DNA of 64,000 bases from assembly GCA_017428385.1 (NCBI GenBank), contig JAFRQX010000025.1, positions 62,001-126,000 on the forward strand, read 5' to 3'. A program made the position numbers and the translations under genes. The stretch is from Clostridia bacterium. Lineage in GTDB: Bacteria; Bacillota; Clostridia; Christensenellales; Aristaeellaceae. The notes beneath the pieces were generated by a model that saw only the letters and a program-made list of their open reading frames with translations, was not told where the DNA came from and did no database searches. Shown here in pieces: positions 15,680 through 23,487 of this stretch. Position 1 is the first letter of the stretch, and every line of letters starts with the position of its first letter.

Positions 15680-16555
15680 ATGAAGATTCTGGTAATCGGC
15701 GGCACAAGGTTTTTCGGCATTCACATGGTTGAGGAGCTTCTCAAAACCGGACATGATGTTACCATAGCAACCAGGGGGCTCTCTGCTGATGGGTTCAGCC
15801 GCAGGGTTCAGCGGATCGTCTTTGACAGAACCGATGCAGATAGTGTCCGGAACGCTTTGTCCGGCCGGCACTTTGACGTTATCATAGATAAGCTGGCTTA
15901 TTGTTCCAACGATATCAGGTCTGTCATGGACGTGGCGGACTGTAATCAGTATATCCATATGTCCACCACCGCCGTCTATGGACCGAAACATCTCAATACC
16001 GTGGAGTCTGATTTTGATGGAAACGCAAAGGAACTGATCTGGTGCAGCCGGCCGGATTTCCCCTATGACGAGATCAAGCGCCAGGCGGAATGTGCCTTGT
16101 GGCAGAAATATCCGGACCGGAACTGGATTGCCGTGCGGTATCCTTTCGTTATCGGCAAGGATGATTATACAAAGCGGCTGCTGTTCTATGTTGAGCACAT
16201 CATGAAATCCATCCCGATGTATATTGATAACCCGGACTGTCAGATAGGTTTCATACGTTCCGATGAAGCCGGAAGGTTTCTGGCATTCCTTGCCGGAAAG
16301 CCTTTCAGGGGCGCTGTCAACGGCTGTTCCGAGGGCACCGTTTCCATCCGGGAAATGCTGGACTACGTTGAACAGAAGACCGGCAAAAAAGCCATCCTGA
16401 GTGCCGATGGAGATGCAGCCCCGTATAACAGCGAACCGGAATACAGTATTAACACAGATCTGGCAGCGTCGCTGGGATTCCGTTTTTCCAGGCTTCATGA
16501 CTGGATTTTTGAACTGCTGGATTATTATATTGACATTCTGAGTCAGAACGCCTGA
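15680..16555 (+). CDS. NAD-dependent epimerase/dehydratase family protein
   Basis: A 291-residue Rossmann-fold protein of the extended SDR class. The nucleotide loop is VIGGTRFFGIHMVEEL at the N-terminus and TTAVYG contains the catalytic Tyr region. The central sequence (DKLAYCSNDIRSVMD, then WIAVRYPFVIGKDDYT) resembles the mRNA-binding/epimerase-like branch rather than UDP-glucose epimerases. Substrate unknown. ACGGAGAC precedes the ATG; the gene is tightly packed between GNAT and phosphorylase genes. Confidence 0.85.
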   Translation: MKILVIGGTRFFGIHMVEELLKTGHDVTIATRGLSADGFSRRVQRIVFDRTDADSVRNALSGRHFDVIIDKLAYCSNDIRSVMDVADCNQYIHMSTTAVYGPKHLNTVESDFDGNAKELIWCSRPDFPYDEIKRQAECALWQKYPDRNWIAVRYPFVIGKDDYTKRLLFYVEHIMKSIPMYIDNPDCQIGFIRSDEAGRFLAFLAGKPFRGAVNGCSEGTVSIREMLDYVEQKTGKKAILSADGDAAPYNSEPEYSINTDLAASLGFRFSRLHDWIFELLDYYIDILSQNA

Positions 16556-16581
16556 TCATTTACCGGAAGGGAGTGAAAATC

Positions 16582-17361
16582 ATGTCATGGTATACCCCCG
16601 GGGAACCCATTCTCAGTCCCGGAAAACAGATTGAGAGCAAATACCCCGGCATGAAAATTCCTGTGCTCCCTGCCAGGGCGGTTGTTTTTTGTCTGGGAAA
16701 AGGGATGCCGGTGCTGAAGGAGCATTATTCCTGTCACCAGCTCATGGAGAAGCTGCCCGGCTTCATCACCCACTCCGAGGTGCTTGGAATAAAGGATAAT
16801 CCCGATGTCTGTTTCCTCCATGGAGGCTATGCGGCGCCGCAGATTGCCTGTACCGTTGAAACGCTTCACGTCCTTGGTGTGAAAGAAGTATTCCTGGTCG
16901 GCCTGTGCGGCGGTTTCACCCCTCATCTGTCCGTTGGGGATGTCATCCTTCCGGATAAAGTATGGAGTGAGGAAGGAACCTCCCGGCATTACCTGGATGA
17001 TCCCGGTTTCGCCCAGGTCACCCCTCCCTTCCCTTTTGACACGCTTGCTTCTTTCTTTCAGAAGAAGGGCTTTCGGGTATTTCGGGAGCCCACCGTTACT
17101 ACTGACGCGGTTTACCGCCAGACCTTCGGCAAAGAGCAGTTCTGGCGGGATATAGGATGCGTGGCTGTGGACATGGAAGCATCCGCGCTGGTTAACCTGT
17201 GCAACCTTTACGGAATCCGGAACGTTGTGGCCCTGATGGTTTCCGACAAACATCCGCTCAGTGAAAGCGATCCTTCCTGGCAGTGGGGTAATGCGGATTA
17301 CGGAGAGCTGCTGATCCGGTATATCCTGGACTGCATTGCTTTCAACCTGAAAAAAGAATAA
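16582..17361 (+). CDS. Nucleoside phosphorylase family protein
   Basis: A 259-residue member of the PNP/UDP family. Key segments are VGLCGGFTPHLSVGDVILPD (phosphate and glycine loop) and VAVDMEASALVNLCNLYG, the ribose-binding Met-Glu signature. Family members phosphorolyse or hydrolyse purine or pyrimidine nucleosides in salvage. The start used has AAGGGAG upstream; a GTG three codons earlier overlaps that site. It complements the nucleoside hydrolase encoded further right. Confidence 0.87.
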   Translation: MSWYTPGEPILSPGKQIESKYPGMKIPVLPARAVVFCLGKGMPVLKEHYSCHQLMEKLPGFITHSEVLGIKDNPDVCFLHGGYAAPQIACTVETLHVLGVKEVFLVGLCGGFTPHLSVGDVILPDKVWSEEGTSRHYLDDPGFAQVTPPFPFDTLASFFQKKGFRVFREPTVTTDAVYRQTFGKEQFWRDIGCVAVDMEASALVNLCNLYGIRNVVALMVSDKHPLSESDPSWQWGNADYGELLIRYILDCIAFNLKKE

Positions 17362-17379
17362 AGCAAGGAAACTGATAAA

Positions 17380-17835
17380 ATGAAATCAATTGAAATGCTG
17401 CCGATCGGCCGGGTGGAAAACACCGTTTCGGAAAAAAAGGATACCGCCTGGGGCGGAAACGTCTCAACGATTATCCTCGATGATCAGTATGCTGGCGGCC
17501 TTTCCGGCCTGGACCAGTTCTCCCATGCCATTGTTTTGTATTATCTGGATCAGGCTCAGTTTGTGAAGGAGAAGCATCTGCAGAGGCGGCCGCAGAACCG
17601 GGAGGATATGCCGATGGTGGGTATTTTCTCCCAAAGGGCAAAGGACCGGCCTAACCGCATTGGCATGACGTCTGTCGAAATCGTCTCTGTCTCAGGTCTT
17701 ACGCTTACCGTAAAAGGCCTTGATGCTGTCAATGGCACACCCGTTCTGGATATCAAGCCCTACTATCCCGTGTATGACAGAAAAGACGCGGCTGTTCCCG
17801 AATGGGTCGACCGCCTGATGGAACATTATTTTTAA
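17380..17835 (+). CDS. TrmO/TsaA-family SAM-dependent methyltransferase
   Basis: A 151-residue protein of the TrmO (UPF0066, YaeB) family, which N6-methylates the threonylcarbamoyladenosine at position 37 of some tRNAs. Diagnostic segments are PIGRVENTVSEKKD at the start, GIFSQRAKDRPNRIGMT in the middle and GLDAVNGTPVLDIKPY. The beta-barrel single domain is complete; the C-terminal extension of E. coli TrmO is absent, as in many Firmicutes. Start by position 18 bp after the phosphorylase stop. Confidence 0.88.
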   Translation: MKSIEMLPIGRVENTVSEKKDTAWGGNVSTIILDDQYAGGLSGLDQFSHAIVLYYLDQAQFVKEKHLQRRPQNREDMPMVGIFSQRAKDRPNRIGMTSVEIVSVSGLTLTVKGLDAVNGTPVLDIKPYYPVYDRKDAAVPEWVDRLMEHYF

Positions 17836-17890
17836 TCTCCCGGAAACCGCTGGAAACAACTTTTACAATTCTGACTGAACGAGGAAAAAG

Positions 17891-18379
17891 ATGCTAATCA
17901 GAAAAGCAACCGGTGGGGAAATGCTGAAGCTGTGGGATTATCCGGACGTGACTGAAGCCTCGCCCACAGCCCGGTTCTTTTATCAGAATATTACCTCCGG
18001 AAATGCGGACTTCTGGACGCTGGAACATGACGGAGAACTGATCGGTGAACTGTATGCCTTCCGGGATATAGAGACTGATCAGGATTTCGCGGATGGAAAC
18101 ACCGTTGCCTACCTGTGCGCTTTCAGGATCCGGAAGGAATACCGCGGTCAGGGGCTTGGCACCAGACTGATGGAAACTGTCCTGGCCGATCTGAAGTCTG
18201 CCGGCTTTCAGCGTGCCACCATCGGTGTCGGCCCGGACGAAGAGCAGAACATCAGGCTGTATCACCGGCTTGGGTTTACCGAAAAAATCAAGGACTGCTA
18301 TTCAGATCCCTGCGCCATGGACGAAAACATGAATCCGGCTCCTGACGAAGGTTTCTGGCTTCTGTCAAAAGAACTGTAA
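17891..18379 (+). CDS. GNAT family N-acetyltransferase
   Basis: A 162-residue GNAT domain with the acetyl-CoA motif EYRGQGLGTRLMETVL and the terminal motif NIRLYHRLGFTEK. The N-terminus reads MLIRKATGGEMLKLW. GAGGAAAA precedes the ATG. Substrate unknown; members of this type often act on small amines or ribosomal N-termini. Confidence 0.87.
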   Translation: MLIRKATGGEMLKLWDYPDVTEASPTARFFYQNITSGNADFWTLEHDGELIGELYAFRDIETDQDFADGNTVAYLCAFRIRKEYRGQGLGTRLMETVLADLKSAGFQRATIGVGPDEEQNIRLYHRLGFTEKIKDCYSDPCAMDENMNPAPDEGFWLLSKEL

Positions 18380-18481
18380 TGATCAGATTCACATTTTGTA
18401 TAGCAGAAGCAGCAAAATTGCTACTGTTGATTGATGTGAAAGCAACGCTAAATCTGTTACCCTGTTCCCGAGGTGATGAAA

Positions 18482-19153
18482 ATGATCTTTTCTGAAAAAC
18501 TTCAGCTGCTCAGGAAAAATAAAGGCCTGACGCAGGAAGAACTGGCGGAAAAAACAGGAGTCTCCAGGCAGGCAGTTGCCAAATGGGAAGCCGGACAGGT
18601 CTATCCGGACATCTTCAACCTGATCCAGATCAGCAATCTGCTCAACGTCAGCGTGGATTACCTGGTAAAGGATCAGGACTGTGCTGTCCGCCCTGCTGCG
18701 AAACAGGACTCCGACATGGAAGAGCTGATTGCATTCCGGCTGGAAGCCAACGTGAACACCTATGCCGCGTTTCAGAACGAGGTGGATTCCACCCGGCCCC
18801 AATCCCACGATTTCAGGTATGAAAACGGCCGTTATCTGTATCACGACACATACGTCGGCGGAGAACAGTTTGCCGGGGAAGAAGCCGTTTGGCACGATGG
18901 AACCGCTGTGTATGCAATGAACTATATGGGCAGGGTGCTGGATGACAGCTTCAGCGGGAATTTCCTGAAGGAAGCTCTTCGTCATGCCGACCGGAAAATG
19001 CCTTACAGGGGCCCGGAATACTATCAGGCCGGAGAATATACCTACCGCTGCAAGGTAACGGGTGATTTTACCTGGTTCCAGGGATATGAAGAAATCTACC
19101 GGGGCGAAATAAAGGTATATGAATGCACCTTCCATGGCGGTACACTCAGGTAA
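18482..19153 (+). CDS. XRE regulator with C-terminal DUF5680 domain
   Basis: A 223-residue protein: an XRE helix-turn-helix at residues 3-62 or so (LRKNKGLTQEELAEKTGVSR, then AKWEAGQVYPDIFNL), a short linker, and a C-terminal domain from about residue 85. That domain carries the DUF5680 hallmarks DFRYENGRYLYHDTYVGGE and AVWAMNY-like (AVYAMNYMGRVLD). It probably binds DNA through the first domain and a ligand or partner through the second. The start follows CGAGGTG. The neighbouring genes are GNATs, which may be its targets. Confidence 0.87.
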   Translation: MIFSEKLQLLRKNKGLTQEELAEKTGVSRQAVAKWEAGQVYPDIFNLIQISNLLNVSVDYLVKDQDCAVRPAAKQDSDMEELIAFRLEANVNTYAAFQNEVDSTRPQSHDFRYENGRYLYHDTYVGGEQFAGEEAVWHDGTAVYAMNYMGRVLDDSFSGNFLKEALRHADRKMPYRGPEYYQAGEYTYRCKVTGDFTWFQGYEEIYRGEIKVYECTFHGGTLR

Positions 19154-19180
19154 CGAATATACATTTTTTCGGAGGAACAG

Positions 19181-19618
19181 ATGGTGCAGATCAAACCTGT
19201 CACACAGGACAATCTGGATGAAGTGCTCAGTCTGAAAATCAACGATGACCAGACCGGCTATGTTTCCACCACCGCGGAATCCCTGGCTCAGGCCTATGTT
19301 TATCAGGAGACTGCCTTCCCTTTCGCGGTTTACAGTGATCAGGAAATCGTCGGCTTCATCATGATGGGTTATTATGAAGCCAAGCAGTACTACACCCTAT
19401 GGAAACTGCTGATCGACCGGAAACATCAGCATAAAGGCTATGGACGACAAGCGCTGGAACTCGGTATCGCATTCCTGAAGGAACGTTTCCATGCGCAGGA
19501 AATCTACACCGGCGTCATTCCCGGCAACGTCAACGCAAAAAAACTGTATGAATCTGTTGGTTTCCGGAAAACAGGCGTTTTTGAAAACAACATGGAAGAG
19601 TTGCGGCTCATCTGCTGA
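19181..19618 (+). CDS. GNAT acetyltransferase, spermidine-acetyltransferase-like
   Basis: A 145-residue GNAT with the N-terminal MVQIKPVTQDNLDEVLSLK and the motif DRKHQHKGYGRQALELG. It ends NVNAKKLYESVGFRKTG and resembles the Bacillus BltD/PaiA-type polyamine acetyltransferases in layout. Assignment to polyamines is a family-level guess. CGGAGGAAC is the ribosome binding site. It follows the XRE-DUF5680 gene by 27 bp and is plausibly regulated by it. Confidence 0.85.
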   Translation: MVQIKPVTQDNLDEVLSLKINDDQTGYVSTTAESLAQAYVYQETAFPFAVYSDQEIVGFIMMGYYEAKQYYTLWKLLIDRKHQHKGYGRQALELGIAFLKERFHAQEIYTGVIPGNVNAKKLYESVGFRKTGVFENNMEELRLIC

Positions 19619-19685
19619 CCGCAGGCGAATACAGAAAGACCCGGTTCATTATCATGATCCGGGTCTTCTTTCATATCCTTTCAGA

Positions 19686-20132
19686 TTACCGCTGTTTGGC
19701 ATAATAGATAAAGTCTCCGTCGCGCCTCACTTCCGTATAGCCCAGCTTTGTATAAAAAGCATTGGTCCGGATGTTCCATACAGGCGTATCCAGCGTAAAT
19801 ACCTTCACATTTGTGAACATATCCTCAATGGCTTCCATCATCCGGAGCCCATATCCCTTGCGGAAGTGTTCCGGATTGATAAATATCCTGCCGACATTCA
19901 GCTCCGCCCCATCCTGAAACAGAAGAGCTCCGCCAATAATCAGGCCGTTTTCCGTAAGCTTATACAGATGGCCTGTCCTCGCCATCTTCATATGAAACGG
20001 AACGGACATATATCCGGGAGGCCCTCCTGTCGAAGTGCCACCGACTTCAACATCCGTGTCAAATGCCTGTTTGGACAGGCTGTTCAGCACCGGCACGTCT
20101 GACGTGCCTGCTTTCCTGAATTCGAGACTCAT
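19686..20132 (-). CDS. GNAT family N-acetyltransferase
   Basis: A 148-residue GNAT encoded leftward within the rightward stack. Motifs: FINPEHFRKGYGLRMMEAI for cofactor binding and IRTNAFYTKLGYTEV at the C-terminus. Start MSLEFRKAGTSD has AAAAGGTG upstream, better than the GTG three codons before. It converges with the preceding GNAT gene and diverges from the MarR gene. Confidence 0.85.
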   Translation of the reverse strand: MSLEFRKAGTSDVPVLNSLSKQAFDTDVEVGGTSTGGPPGYMSVPFHMKMARTGHLYKLTENGLIIGGALLFQDGAELNVGRIFINPEHFRKGYGLRMMEAIEDMFTNVKVFTLDTPVWNIRTNAFYTKLGYTEVRRDGDFIYYAKQR

Positions 20133-20274
20133 ACCATTCACCTTTTCCCTTTCTTATGCTTCCGGCCGGAGGATCACAGCGTTCAATTCTCTCCGCCGGA
20201 ATCACTGTAAACCGCGACACCGTGTTCGGGTCAACGGTTTTTTCAAAAGTTTATCTCTCTTTTTCAGAAAGGAC

Positions 20275-20303
20275 TTGACGATATTATTTCTATATAGTAA
20301 TAT
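20275..20303 (+). promoter_or_regulatory. Promoter of marR-flavin reductase with AT-rich operator
   Basis: TTGACG (20275-20280), 17-bp spacer, TAATAT (20298-20303). An inverted repeat ATATTA..TAATAT (20281-20286 and 20298-20303) spans spacer and -10, a good position for autorepression by the MarR protein encoded just downstream. Confidence 0.7.
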
Positions 20304-20325
20304 TCTACATGGAAGGAGGATAACC

Positions 20326-20787
20326 ATGAGAATATCACGCAGCGGTGATTATATCGCCCAGATCCGCCTGATCGGCGGCCGTGTATTTGAAAAGCTGCTG
20401 GATGCTTCCGGTGCGGATACCTTTAACGGCCCGCAGGGAAAAATCCTGGACGCGCTCTGGCAGCAGGACGGTCTTTCCGCGCATGAGATCGGCCAGCGGA
20501 CTGGATTGGCCAACAGTACGCTGACAAGCATGCTGGACCGGATGGAAAATGCCGGTCTGGTAAAGCGCATCCGTTCCACGGAAGACCGGCGTGTGGTTCG
20601 GATCTTCCTCGGTCCGAAAGCACAGCAGTGCAAGGAACAGTATGCTGCTGTGTCGGAAGAGATGACCGGCATCTACTTCCGGGGGTTTGAGGACGAAGAG
20701 ATCACCTCCTTTGAAAGCATGCTGCTCCGGGTGCTGGACAACGTACGCGAAGCAGACAGAAATGACAAATCTCCCTTGAGCGAATAA
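20326..20787 (+). CDS. MarR family transcriptional regulator
   Basis: A 153-residue winged-helix regulator. The DNA-binding core is LSAHEIGQRTGLANSTLTSMLDRMENAGLVKR and the wing is IRSTEDRRVVRIFLG. GGAAGGAGG lies before the ATG. It is followed after 18 bp by a flavin reductase gene, so the pair probably forms a redox- or phenolic-responsive unit in which the regulator represses its own operon. Confidence 0.92.
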   Translation: MRISRSGDYIAQIRLIGGRVFEKLLDASGADTFNGPQGKILDALWQQDGLSAHEIGQRTGLANSTLTSMLDRMENAGLVKRIRSTEDRRVVRIFLGPKAQQCKEQYAAVSEEMTGIYFRGFEDEEITSFESMLLRVLDNVREADRNDKSPLSE

Positions 20788-20805
20788 CTCAGAAAGGAAA
20801 CAACC

Positions 20806-21387
20806 ATGAGTAAAATCAGTTTATCTCCTACGAACGATTACTGTCCCCAAACGCTTTTCCTCTACGGAACCTATGATGAAAACGGCAAAGCCGATTTCGG
20901 CCTTTTCTGCTGGTTCAGCTATACCTGGGACACGCAACTGGGTGTGATGGCCTGCATCGGCGGCAGCAAGCTGACAAAGGATAACATTCACCGGCAGAAG
21001 GTGTTTTCAGCCAATCTGGTTACGGAAGAAATGCTCCCCCTGGCGGATTATCTGGGATGCACAGACGGACATAACCCGGAGAAAATGAACCTGGATATTG
21101 AAATTGAAAAAGGCAGCGTACTGCCAGTACCGGTTCTTGCCGTCTCCCCCGTTGTCTTTGAACTGGAAGTCAAGGACTTTATTCAGCAGGATGACGGTGA
21201 GGTCATGCTGTGCAGCATCCGTAACGTACTGCAGGATGAAACGCTGGCGAACGGTAAGGGCACTTCCCTGGATAAGCTGAATGCGATTGCGCCTGTCAAA
21301 ACCACCTGCAGCCGTTACTTCAGCTGGAAAGGAACAGACCTCGGTGCATGGGGTGAACCTATGACCCGGTTCTCCGGCAAAAAGTAA
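20806..21387 (+). CDS. Flavin reductase family protein
   Basis: A 193-residue FMN-binding split-barrel protein. Recognisable segments are LFLYGTYDENGKADFGLFCW at the N-terminus, WDTQLGVMACIGGSKLTKDNI and FSANLVTEEMLPLADYLG, which match the flavin reductase/flavoredoxin family. It would reduce or bind FMN for a partner enzyme. It is the second gene of the MarR operon and ends at a strong terminator. Confidence 0.87.
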   Translation: MSKISLSPTNDYCPQTLFLYGTYDENGKADFGLFCWFSYTWDTQLGVMACIGGSKLTKDNIHRQKVFSANLVTEEMLPLADYLGCTDGHNPEKMNLDIEIEKGSVLPVPVLAVSPVVFELEVKDFIQQDDGEVMLCSIRNVLQDETLANGKGTSLDKLNAIAPVKTTCSRYFSWKGTDLGAWGEPMTRFSGKK

Positions 21388-21404
21388 ATATATACCGATA
21401 AAAC

Positions 21405-21442
21405 AAACCCGGTTGGGAATCTTTCTCCCCAACCGGGTTTTT
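21405..21442. terminator. Terminator between convergent genes
   Basis: 13-bp stem AAACCCGGTTGGG with CCCAACCGGGTTT, 10-base loop, then further Ts; the A-rich 5' flank makes it usable from the leftward GNAT operon too. Confidence 0.85.
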
Positions 21443-21459
21443 GCATGGTTTTTGCTGCT

Positions 21460-21978
21460 TTACAGCTTTTTCTGCAGCCAGAGCAGGTCATACCATCTGT
21501 CATATTTCTTGCCGACGGTCATCATCCGGGCCACCTGGGCATATCCCATCTTTTGATGGAAATACACACTGTCATGCGTCAGGTATTCATCCTCTTCTTC
21601 CACATATGCAATTCCAGCCAGCAGATTGACAATTCCCCTCTCCCGCAGTTTTTCTTCCAGTGCAGCATGGAGTAAAGTGCCGGCGCCCTTCCGGTGATGA
21701 TCCTTGTCAATATAGATGGAGGTGGTCACCGTCCAGTTATAGGCTTCCCTGGGGCTGTACCGGCCGGCATACGCATAGCCGATCACTTTATCCTGATCCA
21801 GGCAGACCAGATAGGGATACTTTGCGCTGATCTTCTGTATTCTGTTTGCGAATTCTTCCACAGTCGGCACTTCGTATTCAAAGGAAACTGCCGTATTCTG
21901 AACGTAATGGGCATAAATCTCAACAAGTCTTTCCGCGTCTTCTGTCCGGACGTCCCGGATTGTCAGTTTGTTATCCAT
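21460..21978 (-). CDS. GNAT acetyltransferase, phosphinothricin/arsinothricin (ArsN1-like) type
   Basis: A 172-residue protein close to the phosphinothricin N-acetyltransferase branch, which includes ArsN1. Matching segments are IRDVRTEDAERLVEIYAHYV, NTAVSFEYEVPTVEEFANRI, GYAYAGRYSPREAYNWTV, the cofactor loop DHHRKGAGTLLH and FHQKMGYAQVARM. ArsN1-type enzymes acetylate glutamate-analogue antibiotics. Its start overlaps the stop of the C_GCAxxG gene by eight bases, and a Cys-rich MarR regulator heads the operon. Drug substrate is inference. Confidence 0.82.
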   Translation of the reverse strand: MDNKLTIRDVRTEDAERLVEIYAHYVQNTAVSFEYEVPTVEEFANRIQKISAKYPYLVCLDQDKVIGYAYAGRYSPREAYNWTVTTSIYIDKDHHRKGAGTLLHAALEEKLRERGIVNLLAGIAYVEEEDEYLTHDSVYFHQKMGYAQVARMMTVGKKYDRWYDLLWLQKKL

Positions 21979-22429
21979 TTTCTCTTCTCTCCCTGATAAT
22001 ATCTTCCAGTACATTGACCGCATTCTTCACCATCTGCGGGCATACTTCCCTGAACAGGTTCTTTTCCCGGGCCTGCTGTTTCTCTTCCGGCTTGGATATA
22101 TCATACCCCAGGATTTCCTTACAAAGGCAGGATCCGCAGGCTTGGGCAAATCCGTCCATCATCCTGTCGTTCACTTCGTCCGCTGTCTGCTTGCTTTTTT
22201 GATTTTCCGGGTCATCGTATCCGTATAAGATACCCAGCACCATCAGCGCACCGGTACAGGCACCGCATACCTCACCTTTTCTCATTCCGCTTCCGAAACA
22301 GGCGCCCAGCTTCAGCGCCTTTTCTTCAGTCAGGCCGCACTGATCCGCATAGGCTGCCAGAACGGCCTGTGAGCAGTGAAACCCCCTGTTGAAATACTCA
22401 ACTGCTTTTTCCTGACGTATCATTCGCAT
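21971..22429 (-). CDS. C_GCAxxG_C_C family protein
   Basis: A 152-residue Cys-rich protein of the C_GCAxxG_C_C family, named for the motif seen here as VCGACTGALMVLG. Other conserved positions are FHCSQAVLAAYADQCG, LGACFGSGMRKGE, ACGSCLCKEI and EVCPQMV. The spacing suggests a metal- or cluster-binding redox protein; biochemical function is not established for the family. It overlaps both neighbours, so the three genes form one tight operon. Two ATGs six bases apart are possible starts; the one with GGAG five bases upstream was used. Confidence 0.88.
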   Translation of the reverse strand: MRMIRQEKAVEYFNRGFHCSQAVLAAYADQCGLTEEKALKLGACFGSGMRKGEVCGACTGALMVLGILYGYDDPENQKSKQTADEVNDRMMDGFAQACGSCLCKEILGYDISKPEEKQQAREKNLFREVCPQMVKNAVNVLEDIIRERRENG

Positions 22430-22860
22430 TTGCACTCCGCTTTCCTGCAGGCTTCGTTATAGAGTCTCAGCGCCTCCAGAACCTGTTCCCGCTTTTCCGT
22501 TTCAATACCGGACAGAACCTTCCGGAACTTCATATCCATGTCGTTCTCAATCCTGTCAAACCGCTCCCTGCCGCTGTCTGTCAGGGACAGCATAACGCTC
22601 CGTCTGTCTTCCCTCGACGGTTCCCGGTTCACATAACCTTTCTGAACCAGTTCCTCCACGCTTCGGCTGATGCCGCTTTTGTCCAGCCTCAGAGCCTCAG
22701 CCAGATCCTTGACACAGATACCGGGTTTTCGGCCAATCTCTACCAGCAGGAAGCACTGGGACGTATTCACACCGCACTGGCAGCAGTCTGATTGATTCAT
22801 GTTTGCCAGATGACATTCCAGTTCCCTGGTATATTCCCGCAGCTGTTTCACCTGATTCAT
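22420..22860 (-). CDS. Cys-rich MarR family regulator
   Basis: A 146-residue MarR protein. The winged helix reads GICVKDLAEALRLDKSGISRSVEELVQKGYVNREPSREDRRS. Before it is an unusual cysteine group, CCQCGVNTSQC, and the protein ends AECKCE, suggesting metal, metalloid or thiol sensing. The ribosome binding site is AAAGGAGG. The promoter contains a dyad AGTTGA/TCAACT suited to a MarR dimer. Cys-containing MarR proteins occur beside arsenic genes in Clostridia, which fits the ArsN1-like acetyltransferase two genes later. Confidence 0.88.
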   Translation of the reverse strand: MNQVKQLREYTRELECHLANMNQSDCCQCGVNTSQCFLLVEIGRKPGICVKDLAEALRLDKSGISRSVEELVQKGYVNREPSREDRRSVMLSLTDSGRERFDRIENDMDMKFRKVLSGIETEKREQVLEALRLYNEACRKAECKCE

Positions 22861-22885
22861 TCTTCCCGCCTCCTTTATGCGACAG

Positions 22886-22916
22886 AGAATAATCCTTTTA
22901 GTTGATTTTGTCAACT
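22886..22916 (-). promoter_or_regulatory. Promoter and dyad operator of the Cys-rich MarR operon
   Basis: Minus-strand TTGACA (22914-22909), 17-bp spacer, TATTCT (22891-22886). The dyad AGTTGA-5 bp-TCAACT (22900-22916) overlaps the -35. A further CAACTA half-site lies at 22928-22933. Confidence 0.7.
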
Positions 22917-23055
22917 GTTTTATTTTGCAACTAATTGCACAGGCAGAAGAATACATCTGTCTGCTGTTCCCTCGCTTTTTCCCTGTATTCATGCTATGAT
23001 GATTGCTGGTTTCGCCCGTGCAGAACCTTATGAAAAACATCAGGAGAAATCAACA

Positions 23056-23481
23056 ATGACAGCAGAAGAAATGTGGAATCAATCCGGATTAACCGGTGAA
23101 TATGACGCCTGGTCTTTCGGGGATGATGCGGACACCCTGGCTCGGCTGGTAAAGGACGGAATCAAGACCGCCACCTGCTCCGCATACTGTTTTTATGAAC
23201 TGGAGGAGGAAGACCTGCCGGAAGCAGGCGCATACAACATCATTCTGGACTCCGATGAACAGGCTGTCTGTATCACCAGGACAACCAAAGTATATGTCAC
23301 GCCTTTCAGCCAGGTGACTGCGGAACATGCATTCAAAGAAGGCGAAGGAGACCGGTCCCTGGCATACTGGCGTGAGGTGCATAAAAGGTTTTTCACAGAA
23401 GAACTGAAAGAAGCGGATCTTGAATTTGACGAGGATATGAAACTCGTCTGTGAGGAGTTTGAAGTCGTTTATACCGGCTGA
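23056..23481 (+). CDS. ASCH domain-containing protein
   Basis: A 141-residue single-domain protein of the ASCH/PUA-like fold: MWNQSGLTGEYDAWSFGD, then GIKTATCSAYCFYELEEEDLPEAG and VTPFSQVTAEHAFKEGEGDRSL, with YWREVHKRFF near the end. The family is thought to bind RNA or act as an amidohydrolase of modified nucleosides. AGGAGAAA lies before the ATG. It is six bases upstream of the phosphotransferase gene. Confidence 0.87.
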   Translation: MTAEEMWNQSGLTGEYDAWSFGDDADTLARLVKDGIKTATCSAYCFYELEEEDLPEAGAYNIILDSDEQAVCITRTTKVYVTPFSQVTAEHAFKEGEGDRSLAYWREVHKRFFTEELKEADLEFDEDMKLVCEEFEVVYTG

Positions 23482-23487
23482 TGAATC

